Shown here in pieces: positions 53,801 to 61,427 of a stretch of 64,000 nt of DNA. The translations under genes and the position numbers were made by a program. The DNA comes from an uncultured Polaribacter sp. Its GTDB lineage: Bacteria > Bacteroidota > Bacteroidia > Flavobacteriales > Flavobacteriaceae. The notes beneath the pieces were generated by a model. The model had not been told where the DNA came from. It saw only the letters and a list, made by a program, of their open reading frames with translations, and ran no database searches. Location of the stretch: the NCBI RefSeq assembly GCF_947496195.1, contig NZ_CANMBY010000001.1, positions 682,001 to 746,000 on the forward strand. Direction: 5' to 3'. Within the stretch, counting starts at the first letter, position 1; every line of letters begins with the position of its first letter.

Positions 53801-55934
53801 CTTGAGCTCTAATTTCTAACCTAAATCTTCCTGGTTCGTTTGCTACATAGTCATTGCCTGTTTTTATGGTGTTCCATGTGCAAGAATTATTTGTGTTAGG
53901 ACAACTTTCATCATCATTATCTGTACAAGAATTTTCGTCTAATTTTTGCCAAATAAGTGTATTTGAATTAAAAATATTAGTTTGTATAAGTTTAGTGCTT
54001 TCTGAACCACATAAATAAATTTCTGATAATGTAGAACCATCATCTACACAGGTTTTAATTTCATCTGCAAAATTTATAATTGGGTTTGGTTGATTGATAA
54101 ATGAAACAACATTTATTATTTCTTGGCTACTAATACAACCAACAGGTGCAACTTTATCTACAGTATATCTACCTGTTTGAGATACAAAAATAGATTGTGT
54201 AGTTCCAATAATATTACCTGCACTATCTTTCCAAGTATAAGATAAAAAGCCAGAACCAGCAGTAAGTTCTACTTTGTCTGTACAAAGTACCTCTTCTCTT
54301 TCATAAGTACACTGATCTACATCTACTAAAAAGTTTGATGGCCCCTCAAAGCCTCTATTACAATTATCTACACCAAAATAACTAGGAGTATTGTTTGTAG
54401 TAACTCCGTTTATTTTACCAGTATAATCTACAAAAGCTTGATTTTGAATAATGTTAGAACAAACATCTCTTAACTCATTACAAGATTCTACTACTTTTAC
54501 TTTAAGTCTAATATTATATGTTGGATCTCCTTTTTCTACTAAATTGTCAGGTATAGTAAATATTAATTCCCCTCTAAATTGATTTGCTATTGTTGGTGCT
54601 TGATAGGTATAAGTTACACCTGCAGGAACAACAACTTCACTTTCAAAAAGATCTACATTTTTAGGAAGTCTGTCTACAATTTGTGTTAAAGTAGCATCAT
54701 CATTTCCTTTATTTCTAAAAGCAATATTATACCAAATTTCATTACCTAAAGTAACATCTCCACCAGCAATATCATTACCATTTACATCTTCTATGGTTTT
54801 TATAAGTTCTATATCTGGTTCAATAATTTCGACACTCATAGCATTTAAAAACACCCAATAACCATCCCCACTTGTGGTTAATCTTATATTTGCATCTGTT
54901 TGATTGTTTGCAATTAGTTGATTGTTAATATTGTTTAAATCAAATAAATCTGCATCAAAACCTAAAGTATTTTGGCTGCTAGGATTTCTATTAGCTAAAT
55001 ATTGATCGTTAATTGTAATAGAGCCATTAAAAAAGTTTCTTACAGGGTTTGTGTTTGGGGTTGATAAAGATTGATAAGTACCATTTACATCTTGAAAAGT
55101 AAAACGATCTCCTCTAATAGACTTATCACCTTCTAAAGCTGCTACTAGCATTTTTGCTCTTACAGGTCCAGTTGGTATGGTTTTAAATCCAGAATAGTTT
55201 ACTTCTGCATTTACAGAGTTAGACCCTCCTTTAACTGCTGTAAAACCATCAAAAATAGAAACTCTTCTAGTTGGCTCAAGTTCGTTTTCATAGATAACTA
55301 CTAATATCCAACCTGCAGAAGAACCAGTATTACTACTACCTCTAACTGTTGCTTTTATGTTTGCTGCAAAATAATCTCCATTAGGTGAGTCTTGAGCACC
55401 AACTATACCTGTTATATCTTTAAAGCATGTATAAACAACTTTTTCATTGTCACTTGGTAATGTTAACCCATCAAAAATAACCTCACCAGTTACATCTTGA
55501 TAAGAATCGTTTGGTAGTTTAAACTTAATGGTATTTACATCTGGGTCTCTAGTACTATTTACATCATTCCATAATTTTCTTGGATATACAGCAGACCAAT
55601 ATAAACCTGCAAATACAACTTTAGAACAACCAGGTAAGTTTAGCTGAGCTTTACTTGACGAGAAAGTTGTAGGATCGTTATCTACATCTATATAATCTAA
55701 GTTTAATCGATTATTACTTTCACTACCATTATAATTGTCATTAGGTACTGTACCATCTTGACTTTTACTAACAATACTGTTAGCAATAAATGTAATGTCT
55801 CCTTTTAAATTTACTCCACCATTTTGTAGCCTTTGTTTAAAAGGAACAAACGTTTGTGAATATGTGAAATTTGCCATGCAAACTATTGCAATACACGAAA
55901 GCAATAGAGTCTTTAATTTTGAGAAAGTATTCAT
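44832..55934 (-). CDS. Giant SprB-repeat surface adhesin with type B T9SS sorting domain (3700 aa)
   Basis: A signal peptide (LLLSCIAIVCMANFTYSQ) sends the protein to the periplasm. Residues about 27-360 form a conserved beta-rich N-terminal module and about 365-500 a DUF11-like domain (IELIKTIEDVNGND, NIAFRNKGNDDATL). From about 890 to 3570 run roughly thirty SprB-type repeats, each with a Cys, a SGG-T-xYxYSxD core and an end like LxAGxYxVxVxDxxGC. The final 87 residues (from IPNFFTPNGNGKHDYW) are the gliding-motility-associated type B sorting domain. It probably decorates the cell surface for adhesion or gliding. PorP/SprF genes lie on both sides. CCCCCC sits 4 nt before the ATG. Confidence 0.95.
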   Translation of the reverse strand: MNTFSKLKTLLLSCIAIVCMANFTYSQTFVPFKQRLQNGGVNLKGDITFIANSIVSKSQDGTVPNDNYNGSESNNRLNLDYIDVDNDPTTFSSSKAQLNLPGCSKVVFAGLYWSAVYPRKLWNDVNSTRDPDVNTIKFKLPNDSYQDVTGEVIFDGLTLPSDNEKVVYTCFKDITGIVGAQDSPNGDYFAANIKATVRGSSNTGSSAGWILVVIYENELEPTRRVSIFDGFTAVKGGSNSVNAEVNYSGFKTIPTGPVRAKMLVAALEGDKSIRGDRFTFQDVNGTYQSLSTPNTNPVRNFFNGSITINDQYLANRNPSSQNTLGFDADLFDLNNINNQLIANNQTDANIRLTTSGDGYWVFLNAMSVEIIEPDIELIKTIEDVNGNDIAGGDVTLGNEIWYNIAFRNKGNDDATLTQIVDRLPKNVDLFESEVVVPAGVTYTYQAPTIANQFRGELIFTIPDNLVEKGDPTYNIRLKVKVVESCNELRDVCSNIIQNQAFVDYTGKINGVTTNNTPSYFGVDNCNRGFEGPSNFLVDVDQCTYEREEVLCTDKVELTAGSGFLSYTWKDSAGNIIGTTQSIFVSQTGRYTVDKVAPVGCISSQEIINVVSFINQPNPIINFADEIKTCVDDGSTLSEIYLCGSESTKLIQTNIFNSNTLIWQKLDENSCTDNDDESCPNTNNSCTWNTIKTGNDYVANEPGRFRLEIRAQGGCFKRYYFDVFQASINPLVDKTDIICGTPGNITINNISDDYQFSLTNDINTFQDDNSFTITSAGSYTVYIRKKGGIATSCVYELPVIDVFEKNIEVDLIVEPIQCAEDDGTIRVQVNNVDGEYIYQLLKDGNLLVETAPKADNDHTFQVSDEGTYTVKVSAPNNCTFEGTVEIIKPDPITFSAVATKDISCTNGMIEFNTTGGTPLYNYAIWSYNGVQKYANVNTIPIIEFFTNSFLEITPGNEGTYEFVMVDNNNCFVFSNPVTIELEPPFTFSETIQNVSCNGDSNGSVLISPNEPLNNYDFSYSIDNGATYQTENLFSNLSAGNYKILINAIKSIDTCAYEKTITISEPTVISGNATLSQDYTCDADGVISFDSVTGGTAPYTYSLDGVNYFTSFTFNNIQEGTYTPFIKDANDCLLQLPNIVVNPLPIAPTFTSSINYNCDGLGSVEILPANATFTYSLNGGAFTSSNTFSNLPEGNHVVKINIGQNCLETIDFNVLPNKAFNGFISNSTNATCFGDANGSITIDVENFGADYTYAINNGTWVTANTSQLILNNLSQGTYNIKIQSDSCIIDLGDAIISEPDEINVTATIATEISCSNTGATITASASGGTAPYLFSIDNGVTWVNNLTNILAGNYTVIAKDANDCISTINANVVVDSPKDILFNTTVTNCFNGNNGAINITVTDGNGGYVFSVNDGPWQSPNSATPNQFTFNNLQPDTYKVSVKDAYSCEVAEENLIINPQLNAAVLATDISCNDGSITVNATGGDSNYVYAIVTSGSTISAANFSSTNTATVNTAGNYDVYVRDKNGAANYCEFSETVTITKTPDLDVTANETQPKCFNETGNLDLTFSGGKLPYTVSVTNTLGFSDTNSSIFSSTKEYFNLVADTYTITVTDANNCTKQITAVIENPKELEATISPILPTCGVTDINQYGIDFVVTENYAPYTLQFSIDNGTSWSTNTNYMGIASGTILKPMLRLLETDGVTVRCIKPLDNFRMPFEVSNLIVSANASGNCADGFQAIVQAQDGVAPYEFSINSTTNWVTSGSDSYTFTNLIPGLSYLFYVRDASGCIKENSVDVYDNFTPDVNITSTVTKEACATSDTGEITFSIDNSNNILSGTINWQLFDANTNTAIRNGSQNNTNDIVVSNLPAGDFYLVITNNLCSWGSRTETINRGLEINGNAIVTRDITCNQPGIITINSLSGGFGNYQFTLTSSNFVNPITTQNTAIEVDINNLVDNTISSTINVTVTDGSDCAKDLGNVVLNVSQKPEIQTITTDVCDTNKSITISATNGLAPYFYSIDNGVNYQSDATFNNVAEGNYTVKVIDSNGCISLSEAVIVHPSLNFEAAITKNLDCSLTADATIEINLLDSSSDVDIEVKNAVNTTIISRRTFTNPTETIQLSNSGVYTITLFDNITNCSKSIDVEILEKEEPTFTYEVQNSTCFGSNEGVIKLTNTNSAINYSYTILPNVGSFDAASNSFTNLTPGSYQVTATADNACTSTSINIVIDELALINVATPFVSQFSCSIGNISNTASITIDTASITGGSGNYTLFEFINNQGTADASDDVVVQFNNNPIFTSNDKNGGNYTINVYDDKGCLGSTSAIINPFNPLTDISIVTDKLADCNTGASITVNTNAEVNSANKSYLITNTSGFSDTNTTGVFTNLIAGIYTIRVTNLDTNCFLETIYEVDEPNEFELVVTKEKDNTCFNDDSGSISFEFDATTLYSDNYNYVLIDNNTNTATSISGTNSGKTTINSIPEGEFFVRVTQLDFPFCVVDSSPFSIESPSSALDFTYTTNPINCDTTNSGSILVSAFGGWLEYQYKLATSTGTIIQDFSNTNSFTNLVADSYIISVRDQLGCVVDKSVVFTNPTEITATLDATPLVCFDDDNASITVNTVTGGQGNPVIYYYQLQKENGVISAKQTNNTFNNLAAGNYTVTISDEYSCSKSYPITIDNPSTVIASASITTTISCSVNSASVTVSATGGSGGYTYSKDGVNFSTANTFDVAVGLHQFYAKDSNGCISDASAIVEIENVAPLTATLDTSASQITCFGESNAVLKANASGGFGNYTYQLLDENDAIIRPQQSDDTFADLSAGIYKIKVFSKDCVFVTNSYEIVEPVVIAITTPVQVNNISCFGSEDGSIIVNASGGTGKLLYSIDQVKYQESNVFLNLSAGVYDVVVQDERGCFKTESVTITEPNELTAQAINIQQELCSGDKNGAFTLDITGGTAPFKTSLNGGAYIENQLTFTGLEGGKTYVVFIEDAKGCETFIAVPLENAVTVNLSTATALSCVNYLSTIEANVNDDVKNDVLYSINNGTTQTSNIFENLASGTYTITATHSNGCSVSEQVIINNPTPLTIDTVTPTDILCFGENSGSITVNASGGQGNLMYSIDGVNFQTDATFNNLAKGTYQITIKDELDCTRVSTDVIINEPTAVNVTASIIQQESCVNQKDGAFELTISGGNAPYKTSLDGAAFVNNQLTFSNLEGGKTYKVDVEDNNGCTSSIEVTLENAIDLQATATSTVTCINYLSTIEVNVDAALKDDVVYSLNNGATQTSNIFENLASGTYTVLTTHKNGCSVSEQVIINNPTPLTIDTVTPTDILCFGENSGSVTVNASGGQGTILYTIDGVNFQTNATFNNLAKGTYQISVKDELDCTRVSTDVIINETEEIKVSLKTIQQVGCATTEKGSFEIDVQGGNAPYFVKLDNGNYVQNQFSFSDLEGGNTYTVFVKDSNDCETSFSVDIEKGVDLDLVLQPEYNCTNDANVFALVDDLYEGDVTYTINGANPQTDGIFTNLPKGEYLIKATHKNGCSVTKTIIIEDKPELKLDIDTSKENTLIANASGGVPPYTYSIDNGDFTSNNEFVISETRFYTIAVKDSRGCLVSLVIEGIFIDIDIPNFFTPNGNGKHDYWYPKKVKDYHNIEVKIYDRYSRLLKTYKGIVEGWDGLYNNRPLPSGDYWYVIYYNQTPQKRRRLMGNFTLYR
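45787..46165 (-). repeat. Internal direct repeat of the giant adhesin, copy A
   Basis: This stretch (about residues 3257-3383) is nearly identical to 46492-46870, exactly 705 bp (235 codons) away. The shared peptide includes DTVTPTDILCFGENSG and VNFQTNATFNNLAKGTYQ. It marks a recent in-frame duplication of about three SprB repeats. Confidence 0.85.
46492..46870 (-). repeat. Internal direct repeat of the giant adhesin, copy B
   Basis: This is the partner of the copy at 45787-46165, offset 705 bp (about residues 3022-3148). Between and beyond the near-identical cores the similarity falls off, so the recombination or duplication edges should lie close to these limits. Confidence 0.85.
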
Positions 55935-55938
55935 ATTT

Positions 55939-55944
55939 GGGGGG
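55939..55944 (-). promoter_or_regulatory. CCCCCC run in the giant adhesin's leader
   Basis: On the minus strand AAACCCCCCAAAT immediately precedes the ATG, in the 20-bp gap after the PorP/SprF-SPOR gene. It takes the place of a ribosome-binding site and recalls C runs before the AraC gene and the Ig-repeat gene. Confidence 0.35.
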
Positions 55945-55954
55945 TTTATGAATG

Positions 55955-57466
55955 TTAATTTTCAACTTGTAAAATCCATTTTTCGTGAATGTATTTACCA
56001 TTCACATTATTATAGATTAATTTTAATATTTCTTTTTTGTCTTTTGAATACGATATATAAACGTATCTATATTTTTTTATGGGATGAATAAAGTAATTAG
56101 GCGTTAAATTATTTTTTTCTAATTCTTTTATAAATGATTCTGCATATCTTTTTCTAGCAAAAACATTTACAATTAGGTAAAAACCTTCTTCTAATTCTTT
56201 ACTATTTTTTATTACTTCTGTTTTTGGCTCATAAGGTTTTTTATTTTCTACTTTTAAACTATCTTTTATTTCTAAGCCTGCTTTATTTTTAAGAATTGAT
56301 CTTGTGTTGCTTTTATTTAAAGAGTCTTTTGCAATAATTTTTTTGTCATCTTCTTTTGTAAGAGTATCATTTACATTATTGTAGGTGTTGAGCTTATTGG
56401 CTAAACTATCTTTTTGTTTTAATGTGTTCTTTTCTTTAGCTTTTATTTGAGTTTTACTTGTTTTTAATGTGTCTTTTACAATAATTTTTTTGTCATCTTC
56501 TTTTATAATAGGCTTTGAATTAGTATCGGTTTTTAGTGTAAAACTATAATTTATTGGGTTTTTTGGTTTTTTTGAGAAAGAATAAATAATTCCAATTTCA
56601 CTAGTTGGGCCTAAATCATTTTTACCAGTTTCATAAACATAAGAAACGGCCACTTTTTGCGATAATCTAATTCCTACTCCTGCAGAAGAACTAAAAAAGC
56701 CATCATAACCACCTTGTAACCAACCCAATTTTGGTAGATCTAACAGAATATTTCCTGTAAAACTACTATTGGTGTTATGGTTAGCACTATAAAAAAATCG
56801 TAATACCCCATCTTCTAATAATTTAATATTACTATTTAAAGGCTCTGAATATTGGGCATGTACAGAATAAGCTTTTTCTGATAAAGGGGTAATAAATTCA
56901 CCTTCTTTAATATTATAATCTACAACATCTCTTAAATGAATACCTATATTAAATTTACCATAGTTATAGCTTAAAGCAGTTTGTAATATAATATTTGTTT
57001 TTTCTTGAAAGTTAAAAATTACTGGATCTGAAGTTGGGTCTAAAATTCTTGTTCTATCTATATTTATATGACTAAACATAAAATTAAAGCCAAGAGAAAG
57101 ACTACTTTTAGTACTTAGTTTTATTCTGTAAGCATAGTTAGCAATAGCACCAAAGTTTGTAAAAACTCCAATTGTTTGTCTGTAAACTCCAACACCTGCT
57201 CCAATGTTTTCACTAATTTTTCCAGAAAAACCAAGAATGTTAACAACAGGTGAATCTTCGAAACCAATAAAACTATTTCTACTTAATAGTGCTATTGATT
57301 TACCTGTTTCATTTACCACTGTAAAAGTAGGGTTTAGCAAGTAAGTATTTTGTTTCACAAAACTTTGAGAAGAAAATCTGTTAAATATTTTTTCTACAGA
57401 ATCTTGCGAATACAGTGAGGTTACTGTACATAATAAAATAATGATATGTCGTTGTTTTTTAATCAT
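55955..57466 (-). CDS. PorP/SprF-family protein fused to a SPOR-like domain
   Basis: After a signal peptide (HIIILLCTVTSLYSQ) residues about 20-300 form the PorP/SprF barrel (KQNTYLLNPTFTVVNETG, SYVYETGKNDLGPTSEIGIIYSF). A Lys/Asp/Ser-rich linker (about 310-430) contains a repeated KEDDKKII-KD-L unit. The C-terminus is SPOR-like: EEGFYLIVNVFARKRYAESFIKEL and RYVYISYSKDKKEILKLI. SPOR domains bind denuded peptidoglycan, so the protein may tie the outer-membrane partner to the wall. It starts directly after the Ig-repeat protein's stop. Confidence 0.9.
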   Translation of the reverse strand: MIKKQRHIIILLCTVTSLYSQDSVEKIFNRFSSQSFVKQNTYLLNPTFTVVNETGKSIALLSRNSFIGFEDSPVVNILGFSGKISENIGAGVGVYRQTIGVFTNFGAIANYAYRIKLSTKSSLSLGFNFMFSHINIDRTRILDPTSDPVIFNFQEKTNIILQTALSYNYGKFNIGIHLRDVVDYNIKEGEFITPLSEKAYSVHAQYSEPLNSNIKLLEDGVLRFFYSANHNTNSSFTGNILLDLPKLGWLQGGYDGFFSSSAGVGIRLSQKVAVSYVYETGKNDLGPTSEIGIIYSFSKKPKNPINYSFTLKTDTNSKPIIKEDDKKIIVKDTLKTSKTQIKAKEKNTLKQKDSLANKLNTYNNVNDTLTKEDDKKIIAKDSLNKSNTRSILKNKAGLEIKDSLKVENKKPYEPKTEVIKNSKELEEGFYLIVNVFARKRYAESFIKELEKNNLTPNYFIHPIKKYRYVYISYSKDKKEILKLIYNNVNGKYIHEKWILQVEN

Positions 57467-60400
57467 TTATTTTATGATGTTTATTGTGCCTTTTTTAATA
57501 ATACTTTTATCATCTCTTATTATATAGAAATACAGACTAGCTGTTTTTACATTATTTTCTGGCCAATTATTTTGGTAATTTTTTTGTTTAAGAACAGTTC
57601 TACCTCCAATCGAAATAATTTCTACTTCAATATTATTTTTAAAAGCAAATTCAGGTGGTATTTTCCAAAAATCATTTACTCCATCTCCATTTGGAGTTAA
57701 AATATTTGGTACATATACATTACCAGAGATTACAATAACCGTAAACAATTTTTCTACAGAACAACCATTTAAATAAGCTACAACCCTATAATTACCTGCT
57801 TTATTTATCTCAATACTAGATGAGGTTTCTATAATATTATCATTTTCATCAAACCACTCGTAAGTGTCTGCTCCACTTGCAGAGATTACTATAGATTCTC
57901 CTTCTTGTATCGTTATTTCATCATCAAAATTAAATTCAATAGAGTTTGCATCAAAAGAGTTAATAATTATTTCTTGTGAAGTTTTGCTACAAGAGAATCC
58001 TTTAGCTTCTATTCTATAATTACCAACTTCAGAAACTTTAAGAGTTGGGTTTGTTGCTCCTGTAATTGCTAAATCATTAAAAAACCACTGATAACTTAAT
58101 CCATTAATTTGTGCAGTTGAAAGAGTAATATCTTTGTTACTACAAAGTGAAAAAGTATTATCAATTGAAGTAACATTAATTTCTGGTAGCCCAAGTTTTA
58201 CGTCTAAAGTATTTGATGTTGAAGTTACAGAACCATTTATAATTTCAAGAAAATAGCTGCCATTTTCTTCATAATTATTGATAGTAATTTCGCTATTGGT
58301 AAATCCGTTAAGCAAATTATTGTCTTTATACCATTTAAATTCTAAAAGTGCTATTTGTGCTGAAGATAACTCATGTGTTGTACCATTAGTGTCTTTAGCC
58401 TGAATATTATCTAAAAAAAGATTTGTTTGTAAAGAAGAACATTCAGAATAGCTAGGTAAAGTTTTAATTATTGTTGTAAAACTATCAATAGCACTAACTG
58501 TAATAGCGTTTATAGTTTTGGTTTCAGAGCATCCATTTAAACTTTTTTCGACTTGAGCATAATAAACTCCTGCTTCTGTTACGTTTAAATTATTTGTATT
58601 TGAATTAGGTATTTCTACATTGTCTTTAAACCATGTTATTTCTGCATTTTGTGCATTATGAGAAACATTAAGAACCTTTGTTTCTCCTGCTAATATAAAT
58701 GTAGATGAAGATGTAGCTGTAGAAATAGCAAAATCACTATCAAAATTTTCAATAGTATACTCGCTAGATTTTTTAGAACATCCATCTTGGTTGGTAACTT
58801 CAATTTGATACAAGCCTCCAGTTGTGATTTCTATATTAGTTCCTGTTGCATTTGCAATAGCAGAGCCGTTTAAAAACCATTGATAGGAAACACCATTTTG
58901 CTGAGTTGAACTCAACCTTATTTGCTTAGAGTCACAATATGTGTTTGTATGATCATTAGAAGTAATAACTGGCTCAAGAACTCCTAATTTTACTGCTACA
59001 GTATTTGACTGAGATTTTACAGTACCATTAGAAATTTCAAGAGAATAATTACCATTTTCTACATGAGAATTTATTGTAATTTGATTACCAGAAAAACCAT
59101 TAAGAGAATTATTGTTTTTGTACCAATTAAAATTTAATAAACTAATTTGATCATTAGTTAAGTCATAAATATTTTGATTTACATCTCTAGCTTTTACACT
59201 TTCTAATAATAATTGAGTTATTGTAGAGGTACACTCTGAATAATCAGGTAATGTTTTAATAGTTACATTAAACCCATCAACAGCACTAACAACCATACTT
59301 TCAGAAGTTTTAGTTTCTGAACAGCCATTTACAGTATTTTTTACTGTTGCATAATAAATACCAGGTTCAGTTATGGTTAAATTAGTAGAATTAGCATTAG
59401 GTATTTGAACACTATTTTTAAACCAATTGATTTCAGCATTTTGAGCATTATGTGTAATTTCTAAGACCTTAGTCTCTCCTGATAGAATAAATGCTGGACT
59501 TGAGTTAATGTTAATTGAAAAATCACTATTTACATTGGTTATACTAATTTCATTAGAATTACTAATACATCCTTTTGAGTTAGATAACTCTACATGATAC
59601 ACTCCTGCTTGTGTAATTTGTAAAGTATTGTTTGTTGCATTAGATATAGCTGTGTTATTTAAATACCATTGGTAATTTAAACCATTTATCATATCAGCTG
59701 TAAGTGTAATTTGTTTATTGTCACAGTAAGTATTTGTTGAATCATTGCTAGTAATTTCAACTTCAGGCAATTTTAAATTAACGTCTAAATGATTTGAATT
59801 AGAAGCAACTACGCCATTAGAAACTTCAAGAAAGTAATCACCATTATTTTCATAACCATTAACGTTAATTTGCTGGTTAGTAGCACCATTTAATAAAAGA
59901 TTATTTTTAAACCATTTAAAATTTAATAAAGCTATTTGGCTATTAGTTAAGCCATGAGAAACATCATTTACATCTATCGCTTTTACTAATTCTAATTGTA
60001 ATTGTGCTGTAGTAGAAACACATGCTGTATAATTTGATGTTGTACCAATATTTACTTCAAAGCTTTTAAAATTATTAACAATAATACTATCAGAAGTTTT
60101 AGTTTCTGAGCAATTATTTACTGTACTTTTAACAGTAGCAAAATAAGTTCCAGGCTCGTTAATATTTAAATTAACTGAGTTAGAATTTGGTATTTCAATG
60201 TTATTCTTATACCAAATAATTTCAGCATTTTGTGCATCATGAGTAATAGAAAGCACTTTAGTTTCTCCTGATAAAATATTTATAGGAGTAGCTGTATTTA
60301 TATTTACAGAAAAATTGGTGTTAACGTTGTTAATTGAAACTTCATTAGATGTGTAAGTACAACCAAATTCATTGGTAATTTCTAAAGAATAAGTGCCAAA

Positions 60401-61204
60401 ATCTGCTGCATTTGAAATATTTATTGATGGAGAATATGCAGGTAAATTATTAATTTTTACCCCATCTTTAAACCAACTATAAGTGTATAAATTATTACTT
60501 ACAGAGGCTTCAAGTGTGTATGATTCATTTTCACATAAGTAAACATTAGAGTCACCAATAATTTTAGCTTCTACAGCATCACCTATATTTACCTCTACAA
60601 TATTAGATGTTGCAGGCGAATTACAAGCCCCATAGTATATTTCACAATAATATAATCCTGGCTCATCAACAGTTATTGAAGTACCTCCTAATGTAAATTT
60701 TTGTCCATTTTTGTACCATTGTAGATTGTTTGTAGTAGCAGTAGCTACACTTATTTCTTTAGATTCACCTTCGCAAAGTGTTACGTTTTCAAAATTATTT
60801 AGCACTAAGTTTTCTAATGACATAAAATAAGCTTCAAATGCATCAGATTCTGGGCTAATTTTTTCTGGAGAGGATGATTTTACTCGAATTTTATAATCAC
60901 TACCTGCAGTATTTTGAGGTATGCTAAAAGTTGTAGTAAATCTAAAAGTATTGTTTTGGTTTGATATTGTTTTTATAGCAGTTGGCGAAGAAAAATCACC
61001 AGAAGCGTCTGAAAGTTCTAAAGTAAAAGTGTTATCTGTATTAAAGGTAGCAGCTATGTAAGTCACCTCAACATCATACATGTTAAAGGAATTGCTTGCA
61101 CAAGCATTCGTAAATTTTAAAACAGGCTTTAAAAGTTCTTGTGATTCAAGAACTTGAGACGCGAGTAATAAAAGGAGTATTATGGGGGCACCTTTTCTAA
61201 TCAC
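57467..61204 (-). CDS. Ig-like repeat surface protein with type B T9SS sorting domain (1245 aa)
   Basis: A signal peptide (APIILLLLLASQVLESQ) is followed by an N-terminal beta domain and then Ig-like modules with YxWYxNxxxI and CSxxS patterns. Three long repeats of 263-264 residues follow, each with GETKVL, WFKNxVxIPNxN, ECxxxxTQL and YCDxKQI blocks. The last about 85 residues (VPNILTPNGDGVNDFWKIP to the end) are a type B sorting domain, so T9SS carries it to the surface. It is the first gene of a four-gene operon and abuts its PorP/SprF-SPOR partner. Confidence 0.93.
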   Translation of the reverse strand: MIRKGAPIILLLLLASQVLESQELLKPVLKFTNACASNSFNMYDVEVTYIAATFNTDNTFTLELSDASGDFSSPTAIKTISNQNNTFRFTTTFSIPQNTAGSDYKIRVKSSSPEKISPESDAFEAYFMSLENLVLNNFENVTLCEGESKEISVATATTNNLQWYKNGQKFTLGGTSITVDEPGLYYCEIYYGACNSPATSNIVEVNIGDAVEAKIIGDSNVYLCENESYTLEASVSNNLYTYSWFKDGVKINNLPAYSPSINISNAADFGTYSLEITNEFGCTYTSNEVSINNVNTNFSVNINTATPINILSGETKVLSITHDAQNAEIIWYKNNIEIPNSNSVNLNINEPGTYFATVKSTVNNCSETKTSDSIIVNNFKSFEVNIGTTSNYTACVSTTAQLQLELVKAIDVNDVSHGLTNSQIALLNFKWFKNNLLLNGATNQQINVNGYENNGDYFLEVSNGVVASNSNHLDVNLKLPEVEITSNDSTNTYCDNKQITLTADMINGLNYQWYLNNTAISNATNNTLQITQAGVYHVELSNSKGCISNSNEISITNVNSDFSININSSPAFILSGETKVLEITHNAQNAEINWFKNSVQIPNANSTNLTITEPGIYYATVKNTVNGCSETKTSESMVVSAVDGFNVTIKTLPDYSECTSTITQLLLESVKARDVNQNIYDLTNDQISLLNFNWYKNNNSLNGFSGNQITINSHVENGNYSLEISNGTVKSQSNTVAVKLGVLEPVITSNDHTNTYCDSKQIRLSSTQQNGVSYQWFLNGSAIANATGTNIEITTGGLYQIEVTNQDGCSKKSSEYTIENFDSDFAISTATSSSTFILAGETKVLNVSHNAQNAEITWFKDNVEIPNSNTNNLNVTEAGVYYAQVEKSLNGCSETKTINAITVSAIDSFTTIIKTLPSYSECSSLQTNLFLDNIQAKDTNGTTHELSSAQIALLEFKWYKDNNLLNGFTNSEITINNYEENGSYFLEIINGSVTSTSNTLDVKLGLPEINVTSIDNTFSLCSNKDITLSTAQINGLSYQWFFNDLAITGATNPTLKVSEVGNYRIEAKGFSCSKTSQEIIINSFDANSIEFNFDDEITIQEGESIVISASGADTYEWFDENDNIIETSSSIEINKAGNYRVVAYLNGCSVEKLFTVIVISGNVYVPNILTPNGDGVNDFWKIPPEFAFKNNIEVEIISIGGRTVLKQKNYQNNWPENNVKTASLYFYIIRDDKSIIKKGTINIIK
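57930..60310 (-). repeat. Three tandem 263-264-codon repeats
   Basis: The GETKVL codons recur at about 60261, 59472 and 58680, offsets of 789 and 792 bp. Each unit contains three Ig-like modules in fixed order. The units have diverged more than the near-identical repeat in the giant adhesin. Confidence 0.8.
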
Positions 61205-61400
61205 TTTTTAATAATATTCAATAACTATTTACAATAGTTATGGGGGTTTGAATTGACTAATGTACAATTTTATTGATTATAATTGAAAATTTAGATTAAA
61301 TTTTTAGTCATTTTTTCCTTATTTATAAAATTCTTTATTTTAAGTGTCTCAATTTTAGTAATTGTTTTAAAAACTGTAATGTTATTGATAAAATTACGAC
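61205..61400. other. Intergenic region between the adhesin operon and trxA
   Basis: The divergent region holds a perfect 8-bp inverted repeat (ATAACTAT 61221-61228 and ATAGTTAT 61234-61241) followed by GGGGG (61242-61246). Both lie in the leader of the Ig-repeat protein when read on the minus strand. No TAnnTTTG box is seen for the minus strand, so this operon's promoter is of another type or is further up. Confidence 0.5.
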
Positions 61401-61408
61401 TAGTTTTG
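61401..61408 (+). promoter_or_regulatory. -7 box (TAGTTTTG) of the thioredoxin gene
   Basis: TAGTTTTG matches TAnnTTTG, 19 bp before the ATG at 61428. Confidence 0.6.
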
Positions 61409-61427
61409 TACACAATAAATTAAAAGA

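Noticed and set aside
44832-55934. Assembly artefact or fused genes in the 11.1-kb ORF
   Set aside because: The frame is open throughout with signal peptide, ordered repeats and one terminal sorting domain, which is the normal make-up of SprB-like giants.
55795-56091. Plus-strand ORF across the giant adhesin and PorP/SprF junction
   Set aside because: It runs antisense to two well-supported genes and reads as low-complexity aromatic sequence.
57446-57700. Plus-strand ORF at the Ig-repeat and PorP/SprF junction
   Set aside because: It is antisense to the sorting domain of the Ig-repeat protein and lacks any conserved feature.
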